DNA of 64,000 nucleotides, from assembly GCA_014529385.2 (NCBI GenBank), contig CM043947.1:118583273-118647272 (forward strand). Reading direction: 5' to 3'. Below are positions 43,911-54,160 of the stretch, in pieces (the stretch's first letter is position 1; each line of letters begins with the position of its first letter). The notes below the pieces were generated by a model, which had not been told where the DNA came from, made no database searches, and saw only the letters and a list, made by a program, of their open reading frames with translations. Source of the DNA: Adiantum capillus-veneris. Lineage: Eukaryota; Streptophyta; Polypodiopsida; Polypodiales; Pteridaceae. The translations under genes and the position numbers were made by a program.

Positions 43911-45119
43911 TTAGGATGGCCTAATCCATCGATGGTCTGCGATCAGTCTCATTGCTCCCGTGTCTCGACTTAATCGTTCTCGGGCATCATGAATGTCGTG
44001 GGTTGCTCTCGTTGGCTCCCCTGGCCCAAATCTACTACTAGGAGGCAAATGTGATGGGGTGGCTGCAAATGTCGGACCTACTGTCGTATGTGTAGAGATA
44101 GGAACCGCACTACCTCGATTTGTAGCCATTGATTCTCTGGAATGTAACGTTTCCATGGGGCTTGGCATCGAATAATGAGGTCGACTAAAAGAATCAGCTA
44201 CATGAGTCCTCTCTCCATCTGTGGTCACCGGGTCTGGCACGATAGTTGTAGGTGTTGGTCTTAGTGGGCTTGGAGTGACATAATACTGGTGAAGTGGTCC
44301 CCCAAAGTACGTATATCCTTCCAAATCTTTTTTATCGACTGCTGCGTATCGTCTTCCATACTTGTCGTATGCGGTGATTTTCGTTTCCGCTCCCTCTGTG
44401 TAGGTGAAGACATAAAGTCTTTTTCGTTCAGTCGTCTCTCCCACGTAGGGTTCCTCGCATCTATAATAGAGATCTTGCTCTCCATTATTATACTTGTATA
44501 ACCCTACGTAGACATTATCCGTGTTGACTCTCAACATTTCATTTTCTCGCCTTAACCTCGCATTAGGTAACCTCATTCTTGGTGCATTTTCCTCATGTTC
44601 CTCATCTATTTTGGCTTTTGTGTCCATCAATCTCCACTTGTCTACAATGTTAGGATTGACGCCTACCAAGTACATGATACCCTCATCATCTAGGTACCTA
44701 TCTCCACTATAGCTCACAGGCACTAAGTCCCTGAACTCACTTGGTCTATCTTCTATTTTCACACAGTAGCGGTCCATACCATCTTTGTATATCTTGGCAC
44801 CTTGCTTGTTGTCATATTGATACTTGATGAACAATAGCTTTAATGTGGCCAAGGGGTATGATGGTCCTGCTGCCATGTTTTCTCTTCCGTTTAGTTTTAA
44901 TTGTCCAAAGTGTTCTGTGAAATACTTGTAAGATCTCTCTGAAGAAGTATCGGAGATGCCTTCTTCAATGATCGGCTCTAACGGTCGTACTATCCCTTGG
45001 TTTACCTCTCCTCCATTGATACAACACTTGCTTGATCTGCTAAATTTCGGTGTCGGATGTTGATTTGTTTTCCCAATCTCAAAAACATGAAGAAAGTGGG
45101 ATTTAGTGACTAAATCCAA
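43911..45119 (-). pseudogene. G4 gag N-terminal extension
   Basis: The frame of 402 codons includes an EPIIEEGISDTSSERS segment (G2: SIIEEGSDTDTSSDKS), YCVKIEDRPSEF, GDRYLDDEGIMYL and a VGLYKYNNGEQDLYYRCEEP stretch, then TKITAYDKYGRRYA (G2: ILFVDRYGREY). This is a conserved domain ahead of the capsid, with no recognised family. A Pro/Ser/Thr-rich tail leads to the capsid. A lost start is likely, since the first 30 codons do not match G2. Confidence 0.72.
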
Positions 45120-46127
45120 ACCTCTTACCTGGAGATGGAAAATCTTCCAATTCCTGTGACTACATGGATTGTTACTTGATCGGTCTCTGCAAATGAATAC
45201 ACTTGATGGCTATGAGATCACTGTATCATTCCAACTGTCAGCAGATTCAACACTGTCACAATGATTTCAACACAATTTTGCTTGCAGATTATTCACAGTA
45301 TGTCCAATTTGAGTTTTGAAAACTCCTGATATCTTAAATAGTCTGTAAGGTCTTTGACCCCGATCAAAAAGAGCACCCTTGTACCATGAATTGAATATAA
45401 TGGAATAAGTTACTATTTTTAGCAGTTTTCCAAATTCTGTCAGTGCCATGATGTTTAGAATGTTTTAAAGCTTCGAAATGTGAACTAAAATAATTTTTGT
45501 AAAAAAAATCCAAAAATAGTAAGTTTTTGGTCACCCGACCCGTCCAATTTTGATCGTCTCAAAAAACTGCACCAGTACCCCGAATTTGAAAAAAATGCAT
45601 TTTCGGATCTCGGGGGCTGCTAAATATGGCAGGTACTCGGGCCAGTACTTCTTAGTTAGAGCTCCGTATAGCAATTTACGGTATCAAAATCCGACTCGTA
45701 TGACCCATTTTAGCCTAAAATCAATTTTTCCAAAAATTGAGCAGGGAGGCACCGAAGCCCGGGACTGTGTGGGGACAGGTCGCAGGCCACTCCAGATCAG
45801 CTTTAGCAGCTAGGGGGTGCCTTTTGTCCTTGTGGATTTTAGCCTAAAATCAATTTTTCCAAAAATTGAGCGGGGAGGCAACGGAGCCCGGGACTGTGTG
45901 GGAACAGGTCCCAAGCCACTCCAGATCAGCTTTAGCAGCTAGGGGGCGCCTTTTGTCCTTGTGGGAGTCCTGGGAAAGCTGCCAAGCCAGTAACTAAGTC
46001 TCATAGCCAATTAACCAAGCCAACCTGACACTTGGTAAGTAGGGGAACTGGACTTGCCAATGCAGAGACTGAGTGCTCCTTCAGATGCAATTAGCAAGGC
46101 TGGTCGATTTTCAGCCTGTAGGAGCCT
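45120..46127. other. Non-coding stretch upstream of G4 gag
   Basis: No gene is seen. It contains a 129-bp tandem duplication (45707-45964) and AT-rich parts. It could hold the 5' leader or LTR of G4, or of a lost element on the other strand. Confidence 0.5.
45707..45964. repeat. 129-bp tandem duplication
   Basis: Copy 1 is 45707-45835 and copy 2 is 45836-45964, differing at a handful of bases. Each unit contains the inverted repeat CAATTTTTCCAAAAATTG and a GC-rich part (CCCGGGACTGTGTGGG). Confidence 0.93.
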
Positions 46128-46140
46128 ATTTAAAGGCCTA

Positions 46141-46191
<51 letters not shown>

Positions 46192-46215
46192 GCTCACACA
46201 CACATAGTGCACACA
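46128..46215 (+). promoter_or_regulatory. TATA-like box followed by CA microsatellite
   Basis: CTATTTAAAGGCC at about 46127-46139 is followed within a few bases by a CA run (46144-46188) and a second shorter one to about 46225. If it is a promoter, the transcript would start inside the repeat. No gene can be assigned. Confidence 0.35.
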
Positions 46216-46319
46216 CACACACCTACACACATTGGGAAGGTGATGCCGGTACACACACCTTTTGAAGGAGAAGCAAGGAGGGAGGTGCTGTCGAATTCTC
46301 GCCTCAAGAAGCTCGATTA

Positions 46320-47052
46320 GATCAGAGAATCGAAAAGATTATCAGCCCTTAATCACGATAACCACGGTTTAATTAATGCCTTCTGTAAATTCTTTTCATT
46401 ACCATCTAAATTCCTCATCTATTATGCTTATTCCTAGTCATAATTCTCTATAATTACTCTCTAATTTCTCCTTAACCATATTCTATTATATAATCATCAT
46501 CCCATAGCTGAATTATCAGCCATTCATCACTCTTAATTAATTATTAGTGCATGATTATTAGAATTTTCTCTCTCTAGGTAGCATAGTAATTAATCGGTAA
46601 GCTGGTAATTGTGTAGATTGATGAGAATCACTCTTTCTATCACGCATTAATATTGTAGCTGAATTAGATTCATTTCTCTTGTGCATTAAGATATAATTAA
46701 GGTAAGATTAATCTATCATTAAGTCTCTAGGAGGTGGTTTTTTCTCACACCTATGCATGCGGTGAATCTGCACAATCTATTTGCTAGGAAAGAGATTAAT
46801 CGTGCTTAATTCATCTCTCTGGTAATTCCATTAGTGAAACCCTATTATTCTTAATCATGTAAGCCGAGTAATTATCTTTAGAGCCGGTTCCCATAGGATT
46901 AGGTGTCATCCATAATGATTGCTATATGGAAAAATCTAGACCTCTCACATAGGAGGGATTAATTAATGTCGCTAATCTATCTATTGGGTTGTTGTGACGC
47001 TTGCGGACCTTAGCTCTTTTCTCCAAGCTAATTATTTAAAGTAGTGAGTAAA
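46320..47052. other. AT-rich stretch, no gene seen
   Basis: About 730 bp rich in TAATTA and ATTAAT words. I see no coding sequence and no element end. It could be the leader or an intron of a transcript ending in the ORF at 47053. Confidence 0.5.
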
Positions 47053-47223
47053 ATGGTCCCGGTTAAGAGAACTCGCTTCGGTGGTGCCCACGACCGCGAG
47101 GCAGGATCAAGCAATGTCAACAGAAAGGGAAAAGCTCCCATGGAGGAACAAATAACGGCCATCTCACGGGCCATCGACGAAGAAATGGAAGAGGTAGGTC
47201 ATAATTTTATTCAAGTCGATTGA
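47053..47223 (+). CDS. Short ORF MVPVKRTRFGG..., possible spliced 5' exon
   Basis: The ATG at 47053 opens 47 codons with a basic start (MVPVKRTRFGG) and a helical acidic end (AIDEEMEE). The sequence then reads GAG-GTAGGT, a good splice donor at 47194. Reading through would stop after nine more codons at 47223. The region after the donor is AT-rich and non-coding. It could be the first exon of a retroelement gag or of a host gene. No family is recognised and no acceptor is assigned. Confidence 0.35.
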   Translation: MVPVKRTRFGGAHDREAGSSNVNRKGKAPMEEQITAISRAIDEEMEEVGHNFIQVD

Positions 47224-48290
47224 ATTAACATTACACACGTTTAGTTAGGAATGCTCATATCCCCAAACATGTTGGAGAAATCCGACGGAAACCTCGGCAT
47301 TGAATTCATTGTACATTAAGTTCTAAAAGTAGGAAGGAAATGATTGATGGGTATGCTGTTTGCAAGAGGAAAGAATTTCTGCTATGGAAAATTTAGCTCG
47401 ACATGTTCATTTTACTTCCAATGTTGAATCAATCCTAACCCCCCTACTGATCACAGGGGGCAGAGTTCCTCGTTAAGGGCTCTTGAATCCACGACTTGCT
47501 TTTTATGCGGTGGATACCCACGACTTGCTTTCTATGCCGTGGGAACCCACGTCTTGCTTTCTATGCGGTTGGAGTGTCCATGACGTGTTTTCTATGCGGT
47601 GGACATACCTAGTTGTATGGGCAGCTATGCGACAACGGGAGGAGTGAACTCTCGCTGAAGGGGGGATGTTGTACCTCCAGAACATTGGAGTTTTTATGAA
47701 TAAGTTTGAGTAGAATTTTTACTAGAATTCTGTCTTGGTGTTGTTTGCAATATTGGTTGAAGGGCTGTCTTAACGAAAAATGTGCTTCGGAATTAAAACA
47801 AGGAATGTTTATGTTGAACAACCTTTGTGGTAGTAATTAGGTCACACAAGGAAGTGTGAGTATGGGGGTGGAAAGTGGGGGCTTGGCTCAGGTTGCCAAT
47901 GCCTACGAGATGGGTGGTCCCGATTGGTCGGGAACTCTCTGTCCCCATAATGCTTACTTTGATATTAGTAATACTCATTGCCCCTAGAGAGGTGAACTTT
48001 TGAGAGTACATGCCTCTGAAACATGGGGAAAAAGGCACTCGGGGTTTCTCTCCTCTTGGAAGGTGGGTCTTAGGATCGCTAGATAGTTTAATTACGCTTC
48101 TCCTGTGAGGTGGAGCTAGATCTCCTTGCTAGTAGGCTCGAACTCGACTCACCTTGTGATGAGAGATCGTCCGCTAGTCGAACCCTAAACCATTTTGTTT
48201 GCTTCCGCAATAGATCTAGCGGCCACCAGGTTCACCATCAAATCCGTTGGTTGATACGGCGGGGTGGGGACCTCACATAGTCTAGGTCTA
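47224..48290. other. Non-coding stretch with hairpin repeats
   Basis: No gene is seen. It contains the four hairpin units at 47489-47607. The rest has no recognisable element end. Confidence 0.5.
47489..47607. repeat. Four tandem ~29-bp hairpin repeats
   Basis: Units start at 47489, 47517, 47546 and 47578. Each follows CCACGACTTGCTTTCTATG then CGGTGG. The first and last few bases of a unit are complementary (CCAC with GTGG). Confidence 0.9.
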
Positions 48291-48332
48291 TGAACATGTC
48301 AAAAATGAGTTAGATCTGGGCTAGAGGTACAC

Positions 48333-49642
48333 CGATCGCGATCGTACTTCTGGGCCCAAATTTGACCAAACTTCATCAGCTTGATCACTAGGCTATTTTA
48401 AGGCTACCTCTCTGATACTTTTGTAACCACACTCTAAAAAGTCAAGCTTTTACCAGTTCTTGGTTGGAAGTGTCTGTTTCCCAGAATCTGTCAGTTTGAT
48501 CTGATTTTAGTGCTTGATTAGGGATTTGGAAGCTATCTGGGGTTGTCCTGTGTACAGGCTATCCTTCTGTATGGTTCCTTCCCAGTTTTGATGTGTTTTT
48601 GTCTAGTGAAAGTCAATTTCTAAGCCAGTTTGGCAGTTTTTGACTTGGATCTATATTCAGATGATTTGACAGGTATTTTGAGGTTTCTGGCTCTACGTCC
48701 TTTAGAATTTTATGTTTGTATACACCTGAGGATCCCATAGATGAAATCTGGTCAAAATCTGGCACTTAGGTACATCGATCGCGATCGTAGTTCTGAGCCC
48801 AAATTTGACATACTTGTAGACACTGATGTTTTAAGGCTATCCCCCAAGTTCTGAGCCCAAATTAGACCAAATTTGACATACTTGTAGAAACTGATGTTTT
48901 AAGGCTATCCCCCAAGTCTTTTTGCATTTGGATCACCAAAAGCCAAGATTTTGCACTTTCTGGGTCTGTCAGGCTAGTTTTACCCAAGTGGCCTGATTTC
49001 CTTGATTTTTGATGTTTTTGGGTGTGGTTTCTTTCGACAAACTTGTTTAGAATCTTATCAGGAAGGCACATGTCAAATCTTGTAGAAATCTGACACTGAG
49101 GTACACCAATCGCGATCGTAGTACCTGGGCCAAATCTGATGAAATTTTGTCAGCTCCCTCTGACAAGTGTTTCCTAGTGTTTTGTGCTACCACTTTGTGA
49201 TTTGAATCAATATCAACCCTGTTTGGTCAGATTTTCAAAATTTCAGAGTCTTATGGCTTTTTTGCCAAAGTTATGGTTTCCTTGTTTCTCGACTCTAACT
49301 TTTGCCCCAAATCTAATTGGAATGTGATTTGCTTATCCTACTCCTAAGTACAGAAATGAAAAAACATAAGGAAATGAATCAAACAAAACAAACACGACGG
49401 ATTTCAGGTGAGATTTCAGTACTCAATCGAAAGATGCATCTACTCACTCTACAAGCAAATCAAACGCATTACCACCAAGTAATCTGACTATGTCCTTTAC
49501 CACATCTCTATAGTCGTCACGCCCGTTTACCATGCAAACTTATTCGGAATCACACGAAACTTGGAGGGAAGCTACAGGGGACTATCAGGATTGCATCCTA
49601 TCACTGTCACAGCATTCTGGAAAGGCACAAAGATCGTGATCG
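48333..49642. repeat. Dispersed GATCGCGATC palindromes in similar context
   Basis: CGATCGCGATCG occurs at 48333-48344 and 48776-48787. CAATCGCGATCG is at 49107-49118, and GATCGTGATCG at 49632-49642. The first three lie in a shared frame of GGTACA before and GTA plus a TGGGCC/TGAGCC then CAAAT after. A further local tandem duplication of about 65-70 bp lies at about 48788-48920. The set sits upstream of G5. Confidence 0.85.
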
Positions 49643-50109
49643 TTCGTCCCAAAGTCGGCAAAAACAGCCAACAGGTGATCTTGATGGGTCGTTTTAGGGT
49701 CCCTAATGCCCCTCCTAGGGTCAAGACAACATACAACACGCATATAGACACTCAAAACAGCAATTTAAGGTCTCAAACTCTTAGTTGAAAACCAACACCA
49801 AATTTTGAATGATTACACTTGAATGGAAGACCAAGGTAAGAGGAACACAATGCAATAAACAAATCTGAATTTGGATTACCGTAGCCACAATGGCGAAGAT
49901 TACAAGTTGGAACAAGAAGGAGCTCTCAAGCGTACGTTGTCTTCTGAGTTTTCTATCAAAAAGATAATGTTCAAACTTACAAAAAATGACCTTTATAGTT
50001 TAGGTCTTTACAAATGGCTTGTCCGGCCAAAAGCTCCTAAACTTCTAACTGGCTCTCTAATATACAATTGCTCCCAAAAGAATAATCATAAATCCTTTGA
50101 CAAGTTCTC
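49643..50109 (+). other. Stretch upstream of G5 RT
   Basis: Mostly non-coding. A short plus-strand frame begins MAKITSWNKKELSS at 49889 and stops at 49966; it might be a gag start with the rest deleted. A GTACGT at about 49937 could be a splice donor. No firm assignment. Confidence 0.35.
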
Positions 50110-50209
50110 GGCTTAGAGATGCTTCCTTACAAAAGAATTTTACAAAGGTTTCTCATAAAAATATGATCCTCTTCTAGAAACGGCCGCTTGTCGCTTTGTC
50201 CGCCAAACA

Positions 50210-52105
50210 ATGGAATTAACAAGTGAAGAGAAGGATAAAGTTTTGCAAATTTTGATGGGATTCCTTGACCTTTTTATTGACAGCTATGATAGCACCACAT
50301 GTATTACAACAGTGGAGCATCATATTAAGTTGAAGGAAGGGATAAAGCCAATCGTGCAAAAACTACGACGGCTACAGGTCATACAGGAAAAGGCACTTCT
50401 TGCCAAGGTAAGGAATCTATTGGAAGCAGGGTTCATTTATCCTGTGGAAAACTCAGAGTGGGTGTCACCCATAGTGGTGACGCCTAAGAATAATGGCAAG
50501 TGGAGGGTCTCCGTCGACTACAAACCACTAAATGCAGCCACAAAGAGGGACCATTTCCCCCTCCCTTTCTTGGATGAAATTTTGAATAAAGTAGCCAAAT
50601 TTGAATGCTATAGAGTGTGTGATGGGTATTCCATCTATTTTCAAATATGCATAGCCTTTGAAGATCAACTAAAAACCACTTTCATTACACCATGGGGTGG
50701 CTTTGCTTATAGGGTTATGCCATTTGGTCTCACAAATGCACCTACCACACTCCAAAGATATGTCACATATGGCTTTCAGCCATTCTTTGGAACATACGTA
50801 AGAGTGTTCATTGACGGATTTTGTATATATAGAACTCACATCTCACATTTAGAAAAGGTGACTGGGGGCTTAGGAAGGCTACAAAGCCTAGGAGGGCAAT
50901 TAAATATAGACAAGTGCCACATTGGGGAAAGTAGAGTCATTCTTTTAGGCCATGAAATTTCAGCTAAAGGTATCAATGCCGATCCAAGTAAGGTGTCCGC
51001 ACTCATTGTACTACCTTCACCAACAACTGCACATCAACTAGTCTCTTTTCTACAAAAGGTGAGGTACTTGAGTAGATTCATACATCTACTATCACAACTT
51101 GTTCTACCACTACAACAACTCACACAACGATCGATTTTCACATGGGACGACGAGAGAAAACATCACTACAACAAGGTAAAGGAGGTCTTAGCCACCCTAC
51201 CAACTATCTCACCACCTAAGTGGGACAAAAAGTTCCATGTCACCTCAAGCGTGGGTGATGACTCCTTGGGGCCTATACTACTCCAGAAGGATGCAACAAC
51301 ATCTTTCATGAGGCCAATCTACTTCTCCAATCGCATGATGACAATGACAGAGAAAGGTTTCACCCATGTGGAAGTCCTAGCTCTTAGATTTGCAACTACA
51401 CAGTTTCGATCATATTTGTTGCCTAGGCAATTTGTAATCTTAACCATGCATGAAATGTTTCCCTATGTGGTAAAACACATGGATGTTTCTTCTAGGATTA
51501 CTAAGTGGCTAGTTTGTCTGCAAGAATTTGACTACACGGTACAGGTGGAAAGCACGACAAGAGCAAGCTTGGGGGGGCTCATGACCTACCAACACTCTGA
51601 GAAGAAGGTAAAGAAATCTAAAGGGGAGGGAAATCAACCACTTCTAGAGCCACCAGTGATAGAAAGAGCACACTCTCTCTACTTTGATAGAGCCTACAAG
51701 CGAGCATCCGACAAAGCAGCTGCAGGCATAGTGGTTTTTTATGACGAAGGAGTCAAGGTATTTTCGCTTGGCCATTTGTTAGAATTACATTTTAACAATG
51801 AAGCTAAGTATGTAGCACTGACCAAGGGGTTACAATGGTGTGTCTCACAAGGGGTAAAGCACCTTAATGTATTTTCGGATGCTCTACTTTTGGTAAGGCA
51901 AGTAAATGGAGCATTGACATGTAAGAATCTTAGTTTAAAGACTCACTTAAGCTGTGTAAAAACTTTGTTGGGTAAGTTTGAAGCAATTCAACTACACCAC
52001 ATCCCAAGGGCTCAAAACCATGAAGCCAACGCCTTAGCAAGCGAAAGACTACAAGAAATGGTGGTTGGGGCTATAAAAGCTGAAGCTTCCTCTATTTCAA
52101 GGTAG
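50210..52105 (+). pseudogene. G5 RT, RNase H and archaeal-type RNase H
   Basis: The frame of 631 codons is open. RT: WVSPIVVTPKNNG, RVSVDYKPLNAAT, the first Asp in VCDGYS, MPFGLTNAPTTLQRYV, and FIDGFCIY in place of the usual x-x-DD box (about 50810), so the second catalytic Asp is Gly. RNase H has the degraded block VTSSVGDDSLGPILLQ. The second, archaeal-type RNase H starts at about 51680: SLYFDRAYKRAS, FNNEAKYVALTKGL, VFSDALLLVRQVNG and NHEANALAS, where the last acidic residue is Asn. Both enzymes are thus probably inactive although the frame is intact. Confidence 0.85.
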
Positions 52106-52124
52106 TGATGCCTTACCCGACATA

Positions 52125-53330
52125 ATGCATTTCTTGGAAACAAGGGAATGTCCACCAGACCTAACGAAAGGGCAGAAGAAATGGCTTACTAGAAAGGCCA
52201 CAAGGTATCGGCTTATCAATGACGGTTTGTATTGCAAGGGTAAGGACCAAGTACTCAGGAGGGTCCCTCTCTCTAATGAAATTATGGGGGTAATTGCCAA
52301 TTGTCATGATGGTGTTTCTGGCAGTCACTTTGTCCTAGATATAGCAAATAGAAAAATCTTGCAAGCTGGTTTTGTATGGTCTAGCCTCAATCGTGATGTA
52401 CACCATTGGTGTAAGACACGTAAGTTGTGTCAACGGGCCGACACCAGGTCACTCATGCCTGAACCACATATACCTATCCTTTCAAATGGGCCATTTGAAA
52501 CATGGGGTATAGATCCATAGGACCATTCAGGGAAGTTCTATATCATCATGGGAGTCGACTATATGACTAGGTGGGTGGAAGCTACAACCACAACTAGGAT
52601 CAAAGTTGTGGAGGTAGCTAGGTTTGTCTATGAGCACATATGTTGTAGATTTGGCACACCATTAGAAATCATCTCTGATAGAGGGCCAAGTTTCATAGCA
52701 GACTTGGTAGGAGAGCTAATGCAAAAATTAGACATTACAAGGAGGCACTCCACAACATATTACCCTCAATGTAATGGCTTGTTTGAAAAAGTGAATGGAA
52801 TGATTTGTAAAATTATCACCAAGCAAGTTAACAATCATCTTGGGGATTGGGATAAGTATCTACTCCCAGCTTTGTGGGCCTACCGTACCTCATTCTAAAC
52901 ATCTTTGGGGTTCACCCCATATCATTTGGTAAGGAGGCAATCTTACCTATTGAGGTGCAACTAGCAAGTCTCAGAATAATGGCAAGCCAGTTTCAATGAC
53001 CCAACATGCATTTGAAAAACCACATCCTTGACTTGGAGCGACTACAATTAGACAGAGAAGAAGCAATCAATCATTATGCGGCACACCTAGAACACATACG
53101 GCTTAAGTTTCAATCAACATTTTTGGCACAAAGATTTAAAGAAGGGCATGTTGGTGCTCTGCAGTGACAATCGCTTCGACACACGCAAAGATAAGAAGTT
53201 CCTTCTCAGATGGGAAGGTCCTTTCATCATCAGGGATAAATAAGCCAATGGGAGTTACCTACTCATGGAAGCGGATGGTAAGCTGCATAAGACGAGAGTC
53301 AATGGATGGAGGCTTAAACCCTATTTGATC
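52125..53330 (+). pseudogene. G5 integrase
   Basis: Frames at 52125-52520 and 52548-52898 carry the zinc module (HDGVSGSHFVLD, CKTRKLCQ), the core start WGIDP (first Asp, then a TAG), DYMTRWVEA, ISDRGPSF (second Asp) and NGLFEKVNGM (Glu). The C-terminal part to 53330 is broken: a WALWAYRTSF-like block, then a WEGPFIIRDK segment with a stop and a GSYLLMEADG segment ending RLKPY. Stops and phase changes lie near 52520, 52898 and 53240. Confidence 0.8.
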
Positions 53331-53529
53331 ACACTCCACCTATTGAGATTCCAGATGAGGATACACCATCAACCTCCACCTCCGATGACTACAACCAAAC
53401 AAATGAGTTAGGGGCATAAATGCCCTAACCTTTAGAGGAAGCGCTAACGACGACGGGTTTCCAGAACCAAACCCAAAGAAGGGAGCTTCAATCAAGATTT
53501 TTTTAAAAAGAAATCTTGCTACCAAACCC

Positions 53530-53531
<2 letters not shown>
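53331..53531. other. G5 3' flank
   Basis: No gene is seen. A GAGTTAGGGGCATAAATGCCC stretch at about 53405 contains a short inverted repeat. It could be near the start of a lost 3' LTR, but no boundary is supported. Confidence 0.4.
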
Positions 53532-53564
<33 letters not shown>

Positions 53565-53642
53565 CTTTGTTGGTGCATGCACCACAAGGGCCACCCCACC
53601 TTCCCCCTTGGCATCACCTTCCACCCCCTCCTCCATTACCCA

Positions 53643-53740
<98 letters not shown>

Positions 53741-53877
53741 CTTCATTGCGCATGCAGTCAACCTCTCTCTCCCCTTGGAAACCCGTGCAAGGTGCAAGCT
53801 ATCCCCCTCTCTCTCGTTCGTCAACCCGGGGGAGGGGGGGCTGCCATGCATAGGATAGGCATCAGGAATCACACACA

Positions 53878-53954
<77 letters not shown>

Positions 53955-54160
53955 CACACACCCACTCCCCCTCTCTCTCACCCCGGTGGACTCCCGCTTG
54001 CTCTCCCTCTCTCTTCTCTATGTAGTAGCCGAGCAGGCATGTAAAAAAAATAAAAATAATAATACCTCCCTCTCTCTCGTTCCCACACACACACACACAC
54101 ACACACTTACATACACATACACCCATAGACACACACACACTCTCTCTCACTCTCTCCATC
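53532..54160. repeat. Microsatellite cluster: poly-C, TC and AC tracts
   Basis: A run of 30 C (53532-53561), a TC run of about 87 bp (53651-53737), a second TC run of about 71 bp (53881-53951), and AC runs near 54085-54110 and 54127-54140. Long Ser-Leu, Arg-Glu and Pro frames here are products of the repeats. Length in the assembly may be unreliable. Confidence 0.95.

Larger units (their letters stand above)
37424..45119 (-). mobile_element. G4: Ty3/gypsy element of the G2 family, 3' end lost
   Basis: The minus strand carries gag (two parts), zinc knuckles, protease, linker, RT, RNase H and the start of integrase. The integrase is cut at 37424, just after the second catalytic Asp (SDRGT). 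It is better preserved than G2: RT to integrase is a single frame of 686 codons. No LTR is found at either end. Confidence 0.9.
50110..53330 (+). mobile_element. G5: Tat/Ogre-like Ty3/gypsy pol remnant
   Basis: RT, RNase H, a second archaeal-type RNase H and integrase follow one another on the plus strand. The second RNase H is a hallmark of the Tat/Ogre/Retand group. No gag or protease is seen and neither LTR is bounded. Catalytic residues of RT are altered, so the copy is dead. Confidence 0.85.

Noticed and set aside
45550-45813. An 87-codon plus-strand frame.
   Set aside because: It runs through the 129-bp tandem duplication and non-coding LTR-like sequence, with no recognisable domain.
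47489-47607. Regular repeats resembling a CRISPR array.
   Set aside because: There are no unique spacers between units, and the context is plant retroelement DNA. They are tandem hairpin repeats.
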